A stretch of 55,332 bases of DNA, from the NCBI GenBank assembly GCA_017645245.1, contig JAGCPG010000130.1, positions 1 through 55,332 of the forward strand. The letters are read 5' to 3'. Source of the DNA: Bacteroidales bacterium (GTDB lineage: Bacteria; Bacteroidota; Bacteroidia; Bacteroidales; F082). Shown in pieces: positions 8,229-17,924 of the stretch. The position numbers were made by a program, and so were the translations under genes. Numbering within the stretch: the first letter of the stretch is position 1; each line of letters starts with the position of its first letter. The notes under the pieces were generated by a model, which was not told the origin of the DNA, ran no database searches, and saw only the letters and a list, made by a program, of their open reading frames with translations.

Positions 8229-9499
8229 TGGATCAAAGGCAGGACTTTCTCAAGCTGTATGCCTCTTGAGCCTTTCACAAGGATGGTTTTGCCCTCGACG
8301 GGATGCTGTTCCAGATAGGCCACCAAGTCTTCCACCTTGGCGAAAGTGAGGTAGTCGGGATTGTCGTTGCATTGGCTGAAACACGGTCCCACCAAGTAAG
8401 CTTGTTTGAACCCTGAGTCTTTCAGGAGTTGAAGGATGGTTTTGTGCTCCTGCTCGGAGGCGTCGCCCAACTCGCGCATGTCGCCCAGGATCAGCAGGGC
8501 ATTGTCGCCGCAGATATTCCTGAAGTTGTTGACGGAGGCGCTCATGCTGGTGGGGTTGGCGTTGTAGGCATCCATGATGATGTGGTTTTTGCCTTCGATC
8601 ACCTGCGAGCGGCTGTTGGTGGGCTGATAGCTCTCCAAGGCCTCCTTGATGTCGTTGGCCGGCACGCCGAAATAGCTGCCCACGGCGATGGCAGCGGCCA
8701 CGTTCTCGAAGTTGTAGCTGCCCACCAAGTGGGTCTGTATCTTGAGTCCGTTCCAAGCGACCGAGAGGTATGGATCGCAAGTGTCAAGCTTCACCGTGCA
8801 ATCGGCATGGTCGTCGGTGCCGTAGGTGTGATGGCTCAGCGTTGCGGCCAAATCCATCAGCAGCGGGTTGTCGGCATTGACGAAAGCGGTCTTGCCGTTG
8901 GCTTTCAGGTTGTCGTACAGCTCGTTTTTCGTCCTGATGACGCCTTCGAAGCTGCCGAAGCCCTCCAAATGGGCCTTGCCGATGTTGGTGATGATGCCGT
9001 AGTCGGGGCAAGCCAAATTGGCCAAGGTCTTGATCTCACCCGGGTGGTTGGCGCCCATCTCCACCACGGCCATCTGCGTCTCAGGCGTGATACGGAGCAG
9101 GGTGAGGGGCACACCGATATGGTTGTTGAAGTTGCCTTGGGTGAAGATGGTCCTGAACTTCTTGCCCAGCACGGCCGACACGAGTTCTTTGGTGGTGGTC
9201 TTACCGTTGGTGCCGGTGATGGACAGCACCTTCAGGTCTTTCATCATGCGTCGGTGGTGCAGCGCCAAGGCCTGCAGGGCCTCCAACGAGTCTTTCACCT
9301 TGACGATGCGCGGGTGGTCAGGCAATGACTGGCGGTCGGCAACCACGAGGCTGGCCACGCCTTGTTCAGCCACTTCGAGGGCGAAATCATTGCCGTCGAA
9401 GCGCTCTCCCTTGAGGGCAAAAAACACCGAAGCAGGCTCAATGTGCCTGCTATCGGTGCTAATTTTATATGATTTGCAAAAATGATCGTATATCTCCAT
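8225..9499 (-). CDS. murF: UDP-MurNAc-tripeptide--D-Ala-D-Ala ligase
   Basis: A 424-residue Mur ligase. It has the N-terminal substrate domain with TDSRHI, the ATP loop GTNGKTTT (96-103), the central-domain VVEMGANHPGEI motif that typifies MurF, and the C-terminal domain with DAYNANPTSM and LILGDMRELG. It adds D-Ala-D-Ala to the UDP-MurNAc tripeptide in the cytoplasm. It lies 3 bases after gldJ. The gldJ-murF neighbourhood is, to my knowledge, also seen next to porU/porV in Flavobacterium. Confidence 0.96.
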   Translation of the reverse strand: MEIYDHFCKSYKISTDSRHIEPASVFFALKGERFDGNDFALEVAEQGVASLVVADRQSLPDHPRIVKVKDSLEALQALALHHRRMMKDLKVLSITGTNGKTTTKELVSAVLGKKFRTIFTQGNFNNHIGVPLTLLRITPETQMAVVEMGANHPGEIKTLANLACPDYGIITNIGKAHLEGFGSFEGVIRTKNELYDNLKANGKTAFVNADNPLLMDLAATLSHHTYGTDDHADCTVKLDTCDPYLSVAWNGLKIQTHLVGSYNFENVAAAIAVGSYFGVPANDIKEALESYQPTNSRSQVIEGKNHIIMDAYNANPTSMSASVNNFRNICGDNALLILGDMRELGDASEQEHKTILQLLKDSGFKQAYLVGPCFSQCNDNPDYLTFAKVEDLVAYLEQHPVEGKTILVKGSRGIQLEKVLPLIQ

Positions 9500-9502
9500 G
9501 GC

Positions 9503-10999
9503 TTATTTTTTGGTGAAGGAACTGCCTACCTTGTTCATGGCGCAACGGAAACCGATGGCGGCCGATGACTGGTTCTGGTCGAGATAGCGTCTGTTGCCAG
9601 GACTCAGGTAGTAGGGACCGTCAGCCCATGAACCGCCTTTGTACACGCGCGACTCGTCGTTGATCAAAGTGGTGCCGGGTGAGTCGTTGGTGGCATAGTC
9701 ATACATGTCCTTGGTGAATGACTTCTGATCCTCCTGTGTCTCGATCCAGTTGTTTCTGATGTTCGACATGTAGTCGCCGTCAGCATAGTTGGAGTTGAAA
9801 TAGGTGCGGTAGTTCTGGCGTTTTGCGGCCTCCTCCGGCGAGATCGGCACTTTCTGGATGTGTCCCAAAGAGTCCTTCTGGGCGATGAAGCCGTCTTCGT
9901 CGAGCTTGTTTTGCATGAAGACGTTGCCACGGAACGGGCTGTAGTCGGCCATGTCTTCGAAACTCAGCGGACGGTAGACGTCGGCTACCCATTCAGAGAC
10001 GTTGCCAGCCATGTTGTAGAGACCCAGGTCGTTGGGCCAGTAGGAACCCACCGGTGCGGGCAATGCGGAACCATCGTTGAGGTTGCCTGACACACCCATG
10101 TAGTTGCCGGGACCGATTTTGAAGTTGGCCATAAAACTGCCACGGTATTTCTTGTCGTCGGTACGCAAGCCGTCGCCATTCCAAGGATACACCTTGCGTT
10201 GGGTGACGATCTCGTTGTTGGTGTTGCCAGCCAAGCCGACAGCGGCATATTCCCATTCGGCCTCCGTTGGGAGACGGTAGGAGGGAAGCAGGATGCCGTC
10301 CGACATGTTGACGTTGCGGATGCCTTTGCCATTGTCCTTGCTAAGGTCCTTCTTGCCATGCTTCACGTTGCCAACATATTGTCCGGCAAGATAAGCGTCG
10401 GTGTTGAAGTTCTCCTCATCCTGCTGGTTGGGATCCCAGTCGAGGACACCAGCCTTGATGAGCATCAGCTCATTCACGCGGTCGGTACGCCAGGAGCAGT
10501 AGTCATTGGCCTGAACCCAGCTCACACCCACCACGGGATAGTCGTTATAGGAAGGATGCCTGAAATACACCTCGATCATCGGCTCGTTGTAAGTCAAACG
10601 GCCACGCCAAACCAAAGTATCGGGCATGGCGTTGCGAACCACCATGGGATAGTTCTGACCATAGACGCGGCCCAGCCAGAACACATATTCGCGGTAATCC
10701 ACATTGCTGACCTCGGTCTTGTCCATAAGGAAGGTGGGAACGGTGACCTGACGTGGAACGTTGTCCCAACTGTAGGTCAGGTTGTCAGTGGTGCCACCCA
10801 TCACGAAGGTGCCGCCTTCAATGGCCACAAGACCTGGACCGATTTGCTGTTCGTTGATATCGGTGACCTCGAAACCGCCATTCTTGGGGTCGTTATATGC
10901 CCATCCCGTGGTTCTGGAGGTCTTTTTTGAACAAGAGGTGAAGATAAGTCCTGCCACAAGGCAGAAGGTTAAGGCTTTCAATCCTGATTTGATAATCAT
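9503..10999 (-). CDS. gldJ: GldJ-type T9SS/gliding lipoprotein (SUMF1 fold)
   Basis: A 498-residue lipoprotein: the signal peptide ends in a TSCSKK lipobox, followed by the GWAYNDPKNGGFE stretch that I associate with GldJ, and then a formylglycine-generating-enzyme (SUMF1) fold with IEGGTFVMGG, PTEAEWEYAA, NMAGNVSEWV and RVYKGGSW. SUMF1-like proteins GldK/PorK and GldJ are structural parts of the T9SS periplasmic ring or gliding machinery rather than enzymes. The neighbourhood supports GldJ: no porL/M/N follows, while murF lies downstream and porU-porV lie divergently upstream. The ATG at 10999 is preferred because an upstream in-frame start adds only three residues before the signal peptide. 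Confidence 0.85.
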   Translation of the reverse strand: MIIKSGLKALTFCLVAGLIFTSCSKKTSRTTGWAYNDPKNGGFEVTDINEQQIGPGLVAIEGGTFVMGGTTDNLTYSWDNVPRQVTVPTFLMDKTEVSNVDYREYVFWLGRVYGQNYPMVVRNAMPDTLVWRGRLTYNEPMIEVYFRHPSYNDYPVVGVSWVQANDYCSWRTDRVNELMLIKAGVLDWDPNQQDEENFNTDAYLAGQYVGNVKHGKKDLSKDNGKGIRNVNMSDGILLPSYRLPTEAEWEYAAVGLAGNTNNEIVTQRKVYPWNGDGLRTDDKKYRGSFMANFKIGPGNYMGVSGNLNDGSALPAPVGSYWPNDLGLYNMAGNVSEWVADVYRPLSFEDMADYSPFRGNVFMQNKLDEDGFIAQKDSLGHIQKVPISPEEAAKRQNYRTYFNSNYADGDYMSNIRNNWIETQEDQKSFTKDMYDYATNDSPGTTLINDESRVYKGGSWADGPYYLSPGNRRYLDQNQSSAAIGFRCAMNKVGSSFTKK

Positions 11000-11054
11000 T
11001 GCAAACAAATTTTTACGTGCTTTTTAAACTACCTAAAGCCGCATTTATTGTGTG

Positions 11055-11062
11055 CAAAAATA
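11055..11062 (-). promoter_or_regulatory. -7 box of gldJ-murF-anmK
   Basis: On the minus strand this reads TATTTTTG, a match to TAnnTTTG, 56 bases upstream of the gldJ start. It sits in the AT-rich 149-base divergent region between gldJ and porU. No convincing -33 box is visible. Confidence 0.45.
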
Positions 11063-11114
11063 CATTTTTTTTCGATTTCGCAGAAAAGTATACCTAAAAA
11101 TAATAAAAAAGCAG

Positions 11115-11122
11115 TAATTTCG
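11115..11122 (+). promoter_or_regulatory. Possible -7 box of porU
   Basis: TAATTTCG lies 26 bases before the porU ATG and differs from TAnnTTTG at one position. The gap between the gldJ and porU boxes is about 50 bases, so both promoters could share regulation. This is weaker than the other promoter calls. Confidence 0.3.
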
Positions 11123-11148
11123 TTCCCTCTTAATAAAGAAAGTCAAAG

Positions 11149-14100
11149 ATGAGAAATATAGCCGTTCTAGTTTTGTTGTTGTTGGGAAATGTTTTGTGGG
11201 CTCAGTCTTCCGAGGGATCGAGGTATGCCTCAAATTCGGTCTTGGCCAGCGGAAAATGGTATAAGGTTGGAATTACAGAGAGTGGCATCCATAGGCTTAC
11301 CTACACGGATTTGACATCGTTGGGCATGGATGTTGACCATATCGATCCCCGCCACATTCGCGTCTATCACAACGGAGGAGGCCTTTTGAACGAGATCAAT
11401 TCCCAACCGCGCATCGATGACCTGAAGGAAATCCCGGTTTATGTCATTGGCGAGTCGGACGGGAAGTTCGACCAAGGCGATTGTGTGCTGTTTTATGCGC
11501 GTGGCCCCGTCACCTGGAGTTACAACACCTCAAAAAATGCGTTTGAGCATCATCCCAACGACTACGACAACTATTCCTACGCCTTCATCACCGCCAGCCT
11601 GGGCTCCGGCAAGCGCATCGCCGATGCCGATCAGCCTTCGGGCACCGGCAATACCGTGGTGAACACCTTCCTCGATCGACAGGTCTACGAGAACGACCGC
11701 TACAACATCATCAACGGAGGCAGGACCTATTACAGCGACATCATCGACGGCAATGGCTCGGTGACGTGCAGCTTCCTTTTCAAAAACGCCAAGACCAACC
11801 TCCCTTGCACAGTGTATATGGCTGCTGCAGGCCGTAACTTCAAGCCGGCCAGTTTTGACTTGTATGTCAACGATTCGTTTATCAAGAGCTATTCCATCCA
11901 GCAGACATCCAATGGATCCGACAAGCCTTTCGCCCATGAGGTCTTCGGCCGTGTGACCACATCGATCACGGGCGATAATGTCAATGTTACCCTCACTCAC
12001 AAAGGAGTGTCGGGCACCACTTCCATCGGCTATGTCGACTACGTCGAGGTTAATGCATGGCGGTCGCTGGCCTTCTCTGGCTCCGAGATTCAGTTCCGTA
12101 ATCCCGAGGCTTCCAATGATGTTGCCGTTTACACCTATCAGATCTCCGGCGCTTCCTCGTCGATGATGGTGCTGGACGTGACCGACTCCGTTTGCCCTCG
12201 ACGGATCAACGGCCAGCTGTCGGGATCGACCTTTTCGTTTAATGTGAACGGCAATGCCAAGAACGAGTTTGTCGCTTTCGACGGCTCTTCGTTCCATTCT
12301 CCCATCCTGATGGGCTCTGTCGCTAATCAAGACCTGCATGGCGACAGAAACTACGACTACCTGATGGTGGTTTATCCCGACTTCGTCGGACAAGCCCAGC
12401 GGCTGAAAAACATCCATGCCGTGAAGGATCCCGACCTGAGGATCAAGATCGTGACCCCACAGATGATCTACAATGAGTTCGGCTGTGGCGCCACCGATGT
12501 CACCGCCATCCGCGACTATTGCAGGATGCTGTATCATGACGAACAACGGCCTTTGCGCTACCTCCTGCTCTTTGGCGATGCTTCATTCGACTTCAAGAAT
12601 AGGAGCGGCGTCGTCTGCTTCGTGCCTACCTACGAGGAACGCGAGGCGGCCTCCATCCTCGACACCCATGTCACCGACGACTATTTCTGCTTCATGGGTG
12701 AGAACGAGGGCTCCTTGAAAGGCTCCACACCTGATATCGGCGCGGGTCGTTTCCCGGTTTCCACAGTGGAACAGGCCACTCAGATGGTCGACAAGGTGGA
12801 ACAGTATCTGGAGGCTAACGAGAACACCATGCAGCCTTGGCGCAATGTCATCACTTTTATGGCCGACGACGCCCAAGGCAATGAGTTTATCGATCATTCC
12901 GAGAAATATGCCGAGCAGATCAAGAGGACGGGTGGTGAAAACCTGGTGGTGGACAAGATCTATCTGGATGCCTACAAGCAGGAGGATACCCCCAATGGCC
13001 AATTGGCACCCGAAGTCAACAAGGCGGTGAACAACAGGATGGACCAAGGCACCATGATCCTGAACTACGTGGGACACGGTGGCGAGGTGCAGCTTTCGGA
13101 GGAACGCATCCTCCAGCGCGCCGACGTGAATTCATGGCGCAACGGCCCCAAATACCCGATGATGATCACCGGTACTTGCGAGTTCAGCCGCTATGACGAC
13201 CACACCAGAACCTCACTGGGCGAATATGCCTTCCTGAACCAATATGGCGGCATGATCGCCATGTTCACCACCGCCAGGGTGACCTACGGACCCTATAACC
13301 AACAGTTCATTACGGCAGTATACGACCACCTTTTTGAAATTGAAAACGGCCAGCGCCGTCGCCTCGGCGATGTGTTCAGGATGGCGAAAACCAAAGGCAC
13401 CATCCACGAACGGAACTATGTTTTCTTCGGAGATCCGGCCCTGCGTCTGCCCATGCCTGTCCGCACTGTGGAAACCACCTACATCGATGACACCCTCAAA
13501 GCCCTTCAGCCTTCGCTCATCGAAGGCGTGGTCAAGAACCTGGCTGGACAGGTCGACACTACCTTCAACGGCATTGTGTATGTGCGTGTCTATGACAAGG
13601 AGACCAACTATACCACTCAAGGCGACGAAGGTACCGCTCCGTATGCCTTCAAGTTACGCCAAAGCGTGCTCTTCAATGGCAAGGTGCCGGTGGTGAACGG
13701 CCATTTCTCCGTGGATTTCATTGTGCCTCGCGACATTGCCTATCCTTTCGGACAAGGCATGGTGAGCTACTATGCCACCGATTATGTGAACGATGCCTCG
13801 GGTGCGTTTGAGGATTTCGTCATCGGCGGCTTCTACAACGATGCCGTGATGGACGAAGACGAGCCTTGGGTCAGGCTGTTTATCGACGATGAGAAGTTTG
13901 TCAGCGGTGGCATCACCAGCGACAGCCCCACGCTGATCGCATACGTGGAGGACGAAAGCGGTATCAACACCACGGGCGCCGGCATCGGCCATGACATCGT
14001 CGCTACATTGTATGGCCCTTCCAACGAGTCGTACAATCTGAATGACTACTTCGTTTCTGATATCGGCTACCAAGGCAAAGGCTCCATCAGATTCAGGATG

Positions 14101-14514
14101 CAAGGCCTTGCGGAAGGCGATTACCTCCTTACCTTGAAGGTATGGGACATCTACAACAACTCGGGCATGGCGTCCATCAACTTCACCGTGGCCGACAGCG
14201 AACGGATGGCGCTCGAGGATCCTATCTGCTATCCCAACCCGTTCCGCGATGAGACTTGTTTCAGCTTCGGCCACAACCAAATCGGCAACAACATGGATGT
14301 CAGGATATGCATCTTCGACATGATGGGACGCCTAGTGGCCATTCTCGACGACCATGTTTCCGGCACTTCGGCCCGCACCAACCCCATCCGCTGGGACGGC
14401 CGCGCCAACAACGGCGGTCTGCTGCCTGCGGGAGTCTATGTGTATTGCATCACGGCAACCAACGACCATCAGGAAACGGCTACCGTCACCTCCAAATTAA
14501 TCATTATGCGATAA
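11149..14514 (+). CDS. porU: PorU-type T9SS C25 sortase/signal peptidase, copy 1
   Basis: A 1121-residue secreted protein with an N-terminal signal peptide (cleavage near VLWAQ), an N-terminal region with beta-rich repeats, and a peptidase C25 domain. The catalytic pair is present: His643 in NYVGHGG and Cys677 in TGTCEFS, 34 residues apart. The C-terminus carries a sorting-type domain beginning ICYPNPFRDE and ending in a short basic tail. PorU removes the C-terminal signal of T9SS cargo at the cell surface and attaches cargo to A-LPS. Length is close to P. gingivalis PorU. It is divergent from gldJ and followed 8 bases later by a paralogue, then porV. Confidence 0.9.
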   Translation: MRNIAVLVLLLLGNVLWAQSSEGSRYASNSVLASGKWYKVGITESGIHRLTYTDLTSLGMDVDHIDPRHIRVYHNGGGLLNEINSQPRIDDLKEIPVYVIGESDGKFDQGDCVLFYARGPVTWSYNTSKNAFEHHPNDYDNYSYAFITASLGSGKRIADADQPSGTGNTVVNTFLDRQVYENDRYNIINGGRTYYSDIIDGNGSVTCSFLFKNAKTNLPCTVYMAAAGRNFKPASFDLYVNDSFIKSYSIQQTSNGSDKPFAHEVFGRVTTSITGDNVNVTLTHKGVSGTTSIGYVDYVEVNAWRSLAFSGSEIQFRNPEASNDVAVYTYQISGASSSMMVLDVTDSVCPRRINGQLSGSTFSFNVNGNAKNEFVAFDGSSFHSPILMGSVANQDLHGDRNYDYLMVVYPDFVGQAQRLKNIHAVKDPDLRIKIVTPQMIYNEFGCGATDVTAIRDYCRMLYHDEQRPLRYLLLFGDASFDFKNRSGVVCFVPTYEEREAASILDTHVTDDYFCFMGENEGSLKGSTPDIGAGRFPVSTVEQATQMVDKVEQYLEANENTMQPWRNVITFMADDAQGNEFIDHSEKYAEQIKRTGGENLVVDKIYLDAYKQEDTPNGQLAPEVNKAVNNRMDQGTMILNYVGHGGEVQLSEERILQRADVNSWRNGPKYPMMITGTCEFSRYDDHTRTSLGEYAFLNQYGGMIAMFTTARVTYGPYNQQFITAVYDHLFEIENGQRRRLGDVFRMAKTKGTIHERNYVFFGDPALRLPMPVRTVETTYIDDTLKALQPSLIEGVVKNLAGQVDTTFNGIVYVRVYDKETNYTTQGDEGTAPYAFKLRQSVLFNGKVPVVNGHFSVDFIVPRDIAYPFGQGMVSYYATDYVNDASGAFEDFVIGGFYNDAVMDEDEPWVRLFIDDEKFVSGGITSDSPTLIAYVEDESGINTTGAGIGHDIVATLYGPSNESYNLNDYFVSDIGYQGKGSIRFRMQGLAEGDYLLTLKVWDIYNNSGMASINFTVADSERMALEDPICYPNPFRDETCFSFGHNQIGNNMDVRICIFDMMGRLVAILDDHVSGTSARTNPIRWDGRANNGGLLPAGVYVYCITATNDHQETATVTSKLIIMR

Positions 14515-14522
14515 CCTGATCT

Positions 14523-17500
14523 ATGAATCATATTAAGACGATATTGTTACTAGTTTTGTTGGCGCTGGCCAATGCGGTTCCCTTGGAGGCGCAATGGGCA
14601 TCGCATAAGTCCGTACTGAGCGAAAACACTTGGTGCAAGATCGGTGTCACGCAAGACGGCGTTTATGCCGTTGACTATGCCACCTTGCAAGCGGCGGGCA
14701 TCGACATGGGCAGCCTGAATCCCAATAAGATCCGCCTGTTTGGCAACACTCCAGGCATGCTCCCCGAGGATAACGCCACTCCACGTTTTGACGACCTTAC
14801 GGAGATTCCCATTCAGGTCATCGGTGCCGCCGATGGCTCGTTCGATCCTCAGGATCAGGTGCGTTTTTATGGCAAAGGCCGCGTGAATATGGTGTACAAT
14901 TCCCAAGGCAACTATGAGTATGAGCCAAACCTTTATACGGATACGACCTTCTATTTCCTGTGTGTGGATGGCGACACTGAAGGCTTAAGGATTCAGGAAA
15001 ACCAAGCGGTGTCAACGTTTTCGTCCGCTACTGTCATCGATACCTATCTCGACTATCTCTGCCACGAGAGCGAAGAGCTGTCGCCTTACGCCTCGGGAAG
15101 GGTTTGGTACGGCGACCTCTTTACCAGTCAGGAAGGCAGCAAGGAATTTACCTTTGTAGTGCCCGGCCTCGTCAATACCATGATGTGCCGGATCGAGTCG
15201 AAGGTGCTGGGTCGTTGCAATGCGCAGTTTCCCTATAGCTTGAAGGTCAACAACGCCATTATCGTCAATCAATACTACATTCCGAAATACGGAGATTACG
15301 ACTACGGCAAGGAGCATAAGATCTCGAAAGGTTTCCTGTCCAATTCCGATACGCTGGTCGTCCACTATGAACTCGATGCGGGAACGTCAAACCCCATGAT
15401 GTTCATCGATTATTTCGTCTTGAACTTCTGGCGTGAGCTGCGGTTCCATGGAGGTGACATGGCTTTCAGGGTCATCCCTTCGCAGATGTTGACTGCTATG
15501 GCTTCGGTTCAGCTTCAGGATGTCGGTCCCGAGGTGGTTTGCTGGGATGTCACCGATCCGGTGTATCCTTACTTGCAGCCGATGGAATATGAGGCGGGCC
15601 ATGCCTCGTTCGGCATCGCTGGCGATGCCGAACGTCAGTTCCATCTGGTGGAACCCTCCGGACTGAAGGCTGTGGCCTCGTGCCGACGCATCCCCAACCA
15701 AAACCTCCATGGCATCACCGATGCGGAACTGCTGATCATCACGCCACGCCTGTTCTGGAGCCCGTCGGAAGCCTTGGCCGAGTTCCACCGTGAGCGTGAC
15801 AACATGAATTGTGTGCTCGCCGATGTCCAAGAGATCTACAATGAGTTCGGCACGGGTGTCCAGGATCCCACGGCGGTGCGCGACTTCATCAGGATGGTGT
15901 ATCTCCGCAGTGAAGGCAACCTGAAATATGTGCTGCTCATGGGCAAAGGCACCCACGATTACAGGGATATCAAGGGCGGTCACAACAATTTCGTCCCGAC
16001 CTATGAGACTGCCAACGGCACAATCAACGAAGTGGAGTCCATGTGTACCGATGATTATTTTGGCTTGATGGATGCGACCGAGGGTTTGAACTGTTCAGGC
16101 AGGGTGGACCTCGGCATCGGGCGTATGCCCATCACCACACCAGAACAGGGTGATGCGGTGGTGGCCAAGATCAAACATTACGCCGACCTGACGGCGACTC
16201 ACGGCATCTGGAAGAACAACCATCTCTTCATGGCCGACAATGACACCAAGACCTATGCCGATCATAACGACAAGCTCGACTATATCCTTGATACCTCGTG
16301 GCGTGTGGCCATGACCAAGAAGCTCTACATCGACTCCTATCGGATCATCAACACCCCGGCGGGGAAACGCATCCCCGATGCAAACGCCAAACTCCTGGAT
16401 TATCTCAACAAAGGCGTCGGTGTGTTCAGCTATACCGGCCACGGCGGCGTGAAGAGCCTGAGCTCCGAATGGGTGCTGGGCATTTCCGACATCCTTGCGT
16501 TCGAAAACTATGACCGGATGCCTTTCGTCCATACCGCCACCTGCGAGTTCAGCAAGTTCGACAATCCCAATGTGGTCTCTGCCGGCGAGTTGCTTTTCCT
16601 CAATGCCCATGGCGGTGCCATCGCCCTGCTGACCACCATGAGACCCACCTTGGCTCCCAATAACCTGTATATGTCGAAGGCGTTGCACGACCATGTGTAC
16701 GACAAGGCCGACCATCAGCCCTTGCGTTTCGGCGACATCTACCGTTTGGCGAAATCCGATTCCAAGTACTACAAGAAAGACAACATCGTGTATGTGCTTT
16801 TCGGCGATCCCGCGTTGCGCTTCTCCTATCCGGCTCAGGTGATCCAGACGACCACGGCCACCGTTGATGAGGGAATGGGCACCGTCGAAGGCTTTGTTGA
16901 GGGCCTTGGTACGGTGATCGATACTGATTTCAATGGCGTGCTGGAGGTCAAGGTGTACGACAAAAAGTCGAACTACACCACCTTGGGCAACTTTGGATAC
17001 AACTACAACTATTCCTTTTATAATGACGTGCTTTTCGAGGGTAAGGCCACCGTCACCAACGGCCGTTTCAGCCTGCGGTTCCCCGTTCCCCAGGACATCA
17101 ACCAGGGTACGGGCGTTGGCCGAGTGAGCTATTACGCCTACGACTCCATCAGGAACATTGATGCCAACGGCGTGATGGACAGCCTGAACCTGATGGCTCC
17201 CGAAGTGGTCGATAACCAAGGGCCTGAGATCAAGCTGTACTGGAACAGTCCCGACTTTGTGAGCGGTGATGTCGTTCCCCGCAGAGGCGTGCTCTACGCC
17301 GACCTGTTCGATGAGCATGGCATCTATCATTACAATGTGAGCATCGGCCGTGACATCGTGCTGAAAAGCAATGTGAGCGGTTACGAAAACAGGGTGCTCA
17401 ACGACTGGTATGAGCCGGCGTTGGACGACTATCAGAGGGGACGTATCGCCATGCCGATCCCTGATTTGGAAGATGGCACCTATGATTTTACGCTGAAAGC

Positions 17501-17849
17501 GTGGGATACCTACAACAACCCGTCGGAGGTGGAGATCAGTCTCATCGTGCGCCAAGGCGCCATTGTGGCCCAGGCGCGCAACTACCCGAATCCTTTCATT
17601 GACGAGACCTGGTTTGTCTTCGACCACGGTGATATGACCGAAAAGCTCTCGGTGGTCATCGACGTATATGATGTGTTGGGATGCCAAGTGGCTTCCATCC
17701 AACGGGAAACCCAGTCCGAATCAGGAGTGGTGACGCCCATCCGTTGGGACGGAAGTGCTTTGAGGCCAGGACTTTACGTATACAGAATCACCGTAACGGA
17801 CGCCAAAGGCAAGTCCCTCTCGGTTTGCCAAAGGATGGTGAAAAAATAA
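14523..17849 (+). CDS. PorU-type C25 sortase, copy 2 (tandem paralogue)
   Basis: An 1108-residue protein with the same order as copy 1: signal peptide, beta-rich N-terminal part, C25 domain and a C-terminal sorting-type domain beginning NYPNPFIDET. It also keeps an apparently intact catalytic pair, His640 in SYTGHGG and Cys674 in TATCEFS. Matching landmarks (IYNEFGTG before IYNEFGCG; LFGDPALR before FFGDPALR) show that the two genes are homologous along their length, but they are well diverged, so the duplication is not recent. It begins 8 bases after copy 1, clearly in one transcript. Which copy is the housekeeping sortase cannot be told from the sequence; copy 2 is next to porV. Confidence 0.87.
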   Translation: MNHIKTILLLVLLALANAVPLEAQWASHKSVLSENTWCKIGVTQDGVYAVDYATLQAAGIDMGSLNPNKIRLFGNTPGMLPEDNATPRFDDLTEIPIQVIGAADGSFDPQDQVRFYGKGRVNMVYNSQGNYEYEPNLYTDTTFYFLCVDGDTEGLRIQENQAVSTFSSATVIDTYLDYLCHESEELSPYASGRVWYGDLFTSQEGSKEFTFVVPGLVNTMMCRIESKVLGRCNAQFPYSLKVNNAIIVNQYYIPKYGDYDYGKEHKISKGFLSNSDTLVVHYELDAGTSNPMMFIDYFVLNFWRELRFHGGDMAFRVIPSQMLTAMASVQLQDVGPEVVCWDVTDPVYPYLQPMEYEAGHASFGIAGDAERQFHLVEPSGLKAVASCRRIPNQNLHGITDAELLIITPRLFWSPSEALAEFHRERDNMNCVLADVQEIYNEFGTGVQDPTAVRDFIRMVYLRSEGNLKYVLLMGKGTHDYRDIKGGHNNFVPTYETANGTINEVESMCTDDYFGLMDATEGLNCSGRVDLGIGRMPITTPEQGDAVVAKIKHYADLTATHGIWKNNHLFMADNDTKTYADHNDKLDYILDTSWRVAMTKKLYIDSYRIINTPAGKRIPDANAKLLDYLNKGVGVFSYTGHGGVKSLSSEWVLGISDILAFENYDRMPFVHTATCEFSKFDNPNVVSAGELLFLNAHGGAIALLTTMRPTLAPNNLYMSKALHDHVYDKADHQPLRFGDIYRLAKSDSKYYKKDNIVYVLFGDPALRFSYPAQVIQTTTATVDEGMGTVEGFVEGLGTVIDTDFNGVLEVKVYDKKSNYTTLGNFGYNYNYSFYNDVLFEGKATVTNGRFSLRFPVPQDINQGTGVGRVSYYAYDSIRNIDANGVMDSLNLMAPEVVDNQGPEIKLYWNSPDFVSGDVVPRRGVLYADLFDEHGIYHYNVSIGRDIVLKSNVSGYENRVLNDWYEPALDDYQRGRIAMPIPDLEDGTYDFTLKAWDTYNNPSEVEISLIVRQGAIVAQARNYPNPFIDETWFVFDHGDMTEKLSVVIDVYDVLGCQVASIQRETQSESGVVTPIRWDGSALRPGLYVYRITVTDAKGKSLSVCQRMVKK

Positions 17850-17888
17850 AAATTCTATAGAAACATAATAACCCAAGCAGTTTATCGT

Positions 17889-17896
17889 TATTTTTG
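17889..17896 (+). promoter_or_regulatory. -7 box of porV
   Basis: TATTTTTG matches TAnnTTTG and lies 28 bases before the porV ATG, in a 75-base gap after the second porU. It suggests that porV is also transcribed on its own. No good -33 box was found. Confidence 0.5.
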
Positions 17897-17924
17897 CAAG
17901 TCATTTAAGAACAATTTAGTACGT

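Noticed and set aside
9503-10999. Call as GldK/PorK rather than GldJ
   Set aside because: The SUMF1 fold fits both, but the NDPKNGGFE stretch after the lipobox and the murF/porU/porV neighbours point to GldJ; no porL/M/N follows.
16095-17702. 535-codon minus-strand frame opposite the second porU, and similar antisense frames at 11530-12546, 22462-23592 and 32366-33250
   Set aside because: All lie fully inside well-supported genes on the other strand and show His/Val/Asp-rich shadow composition without motifs.
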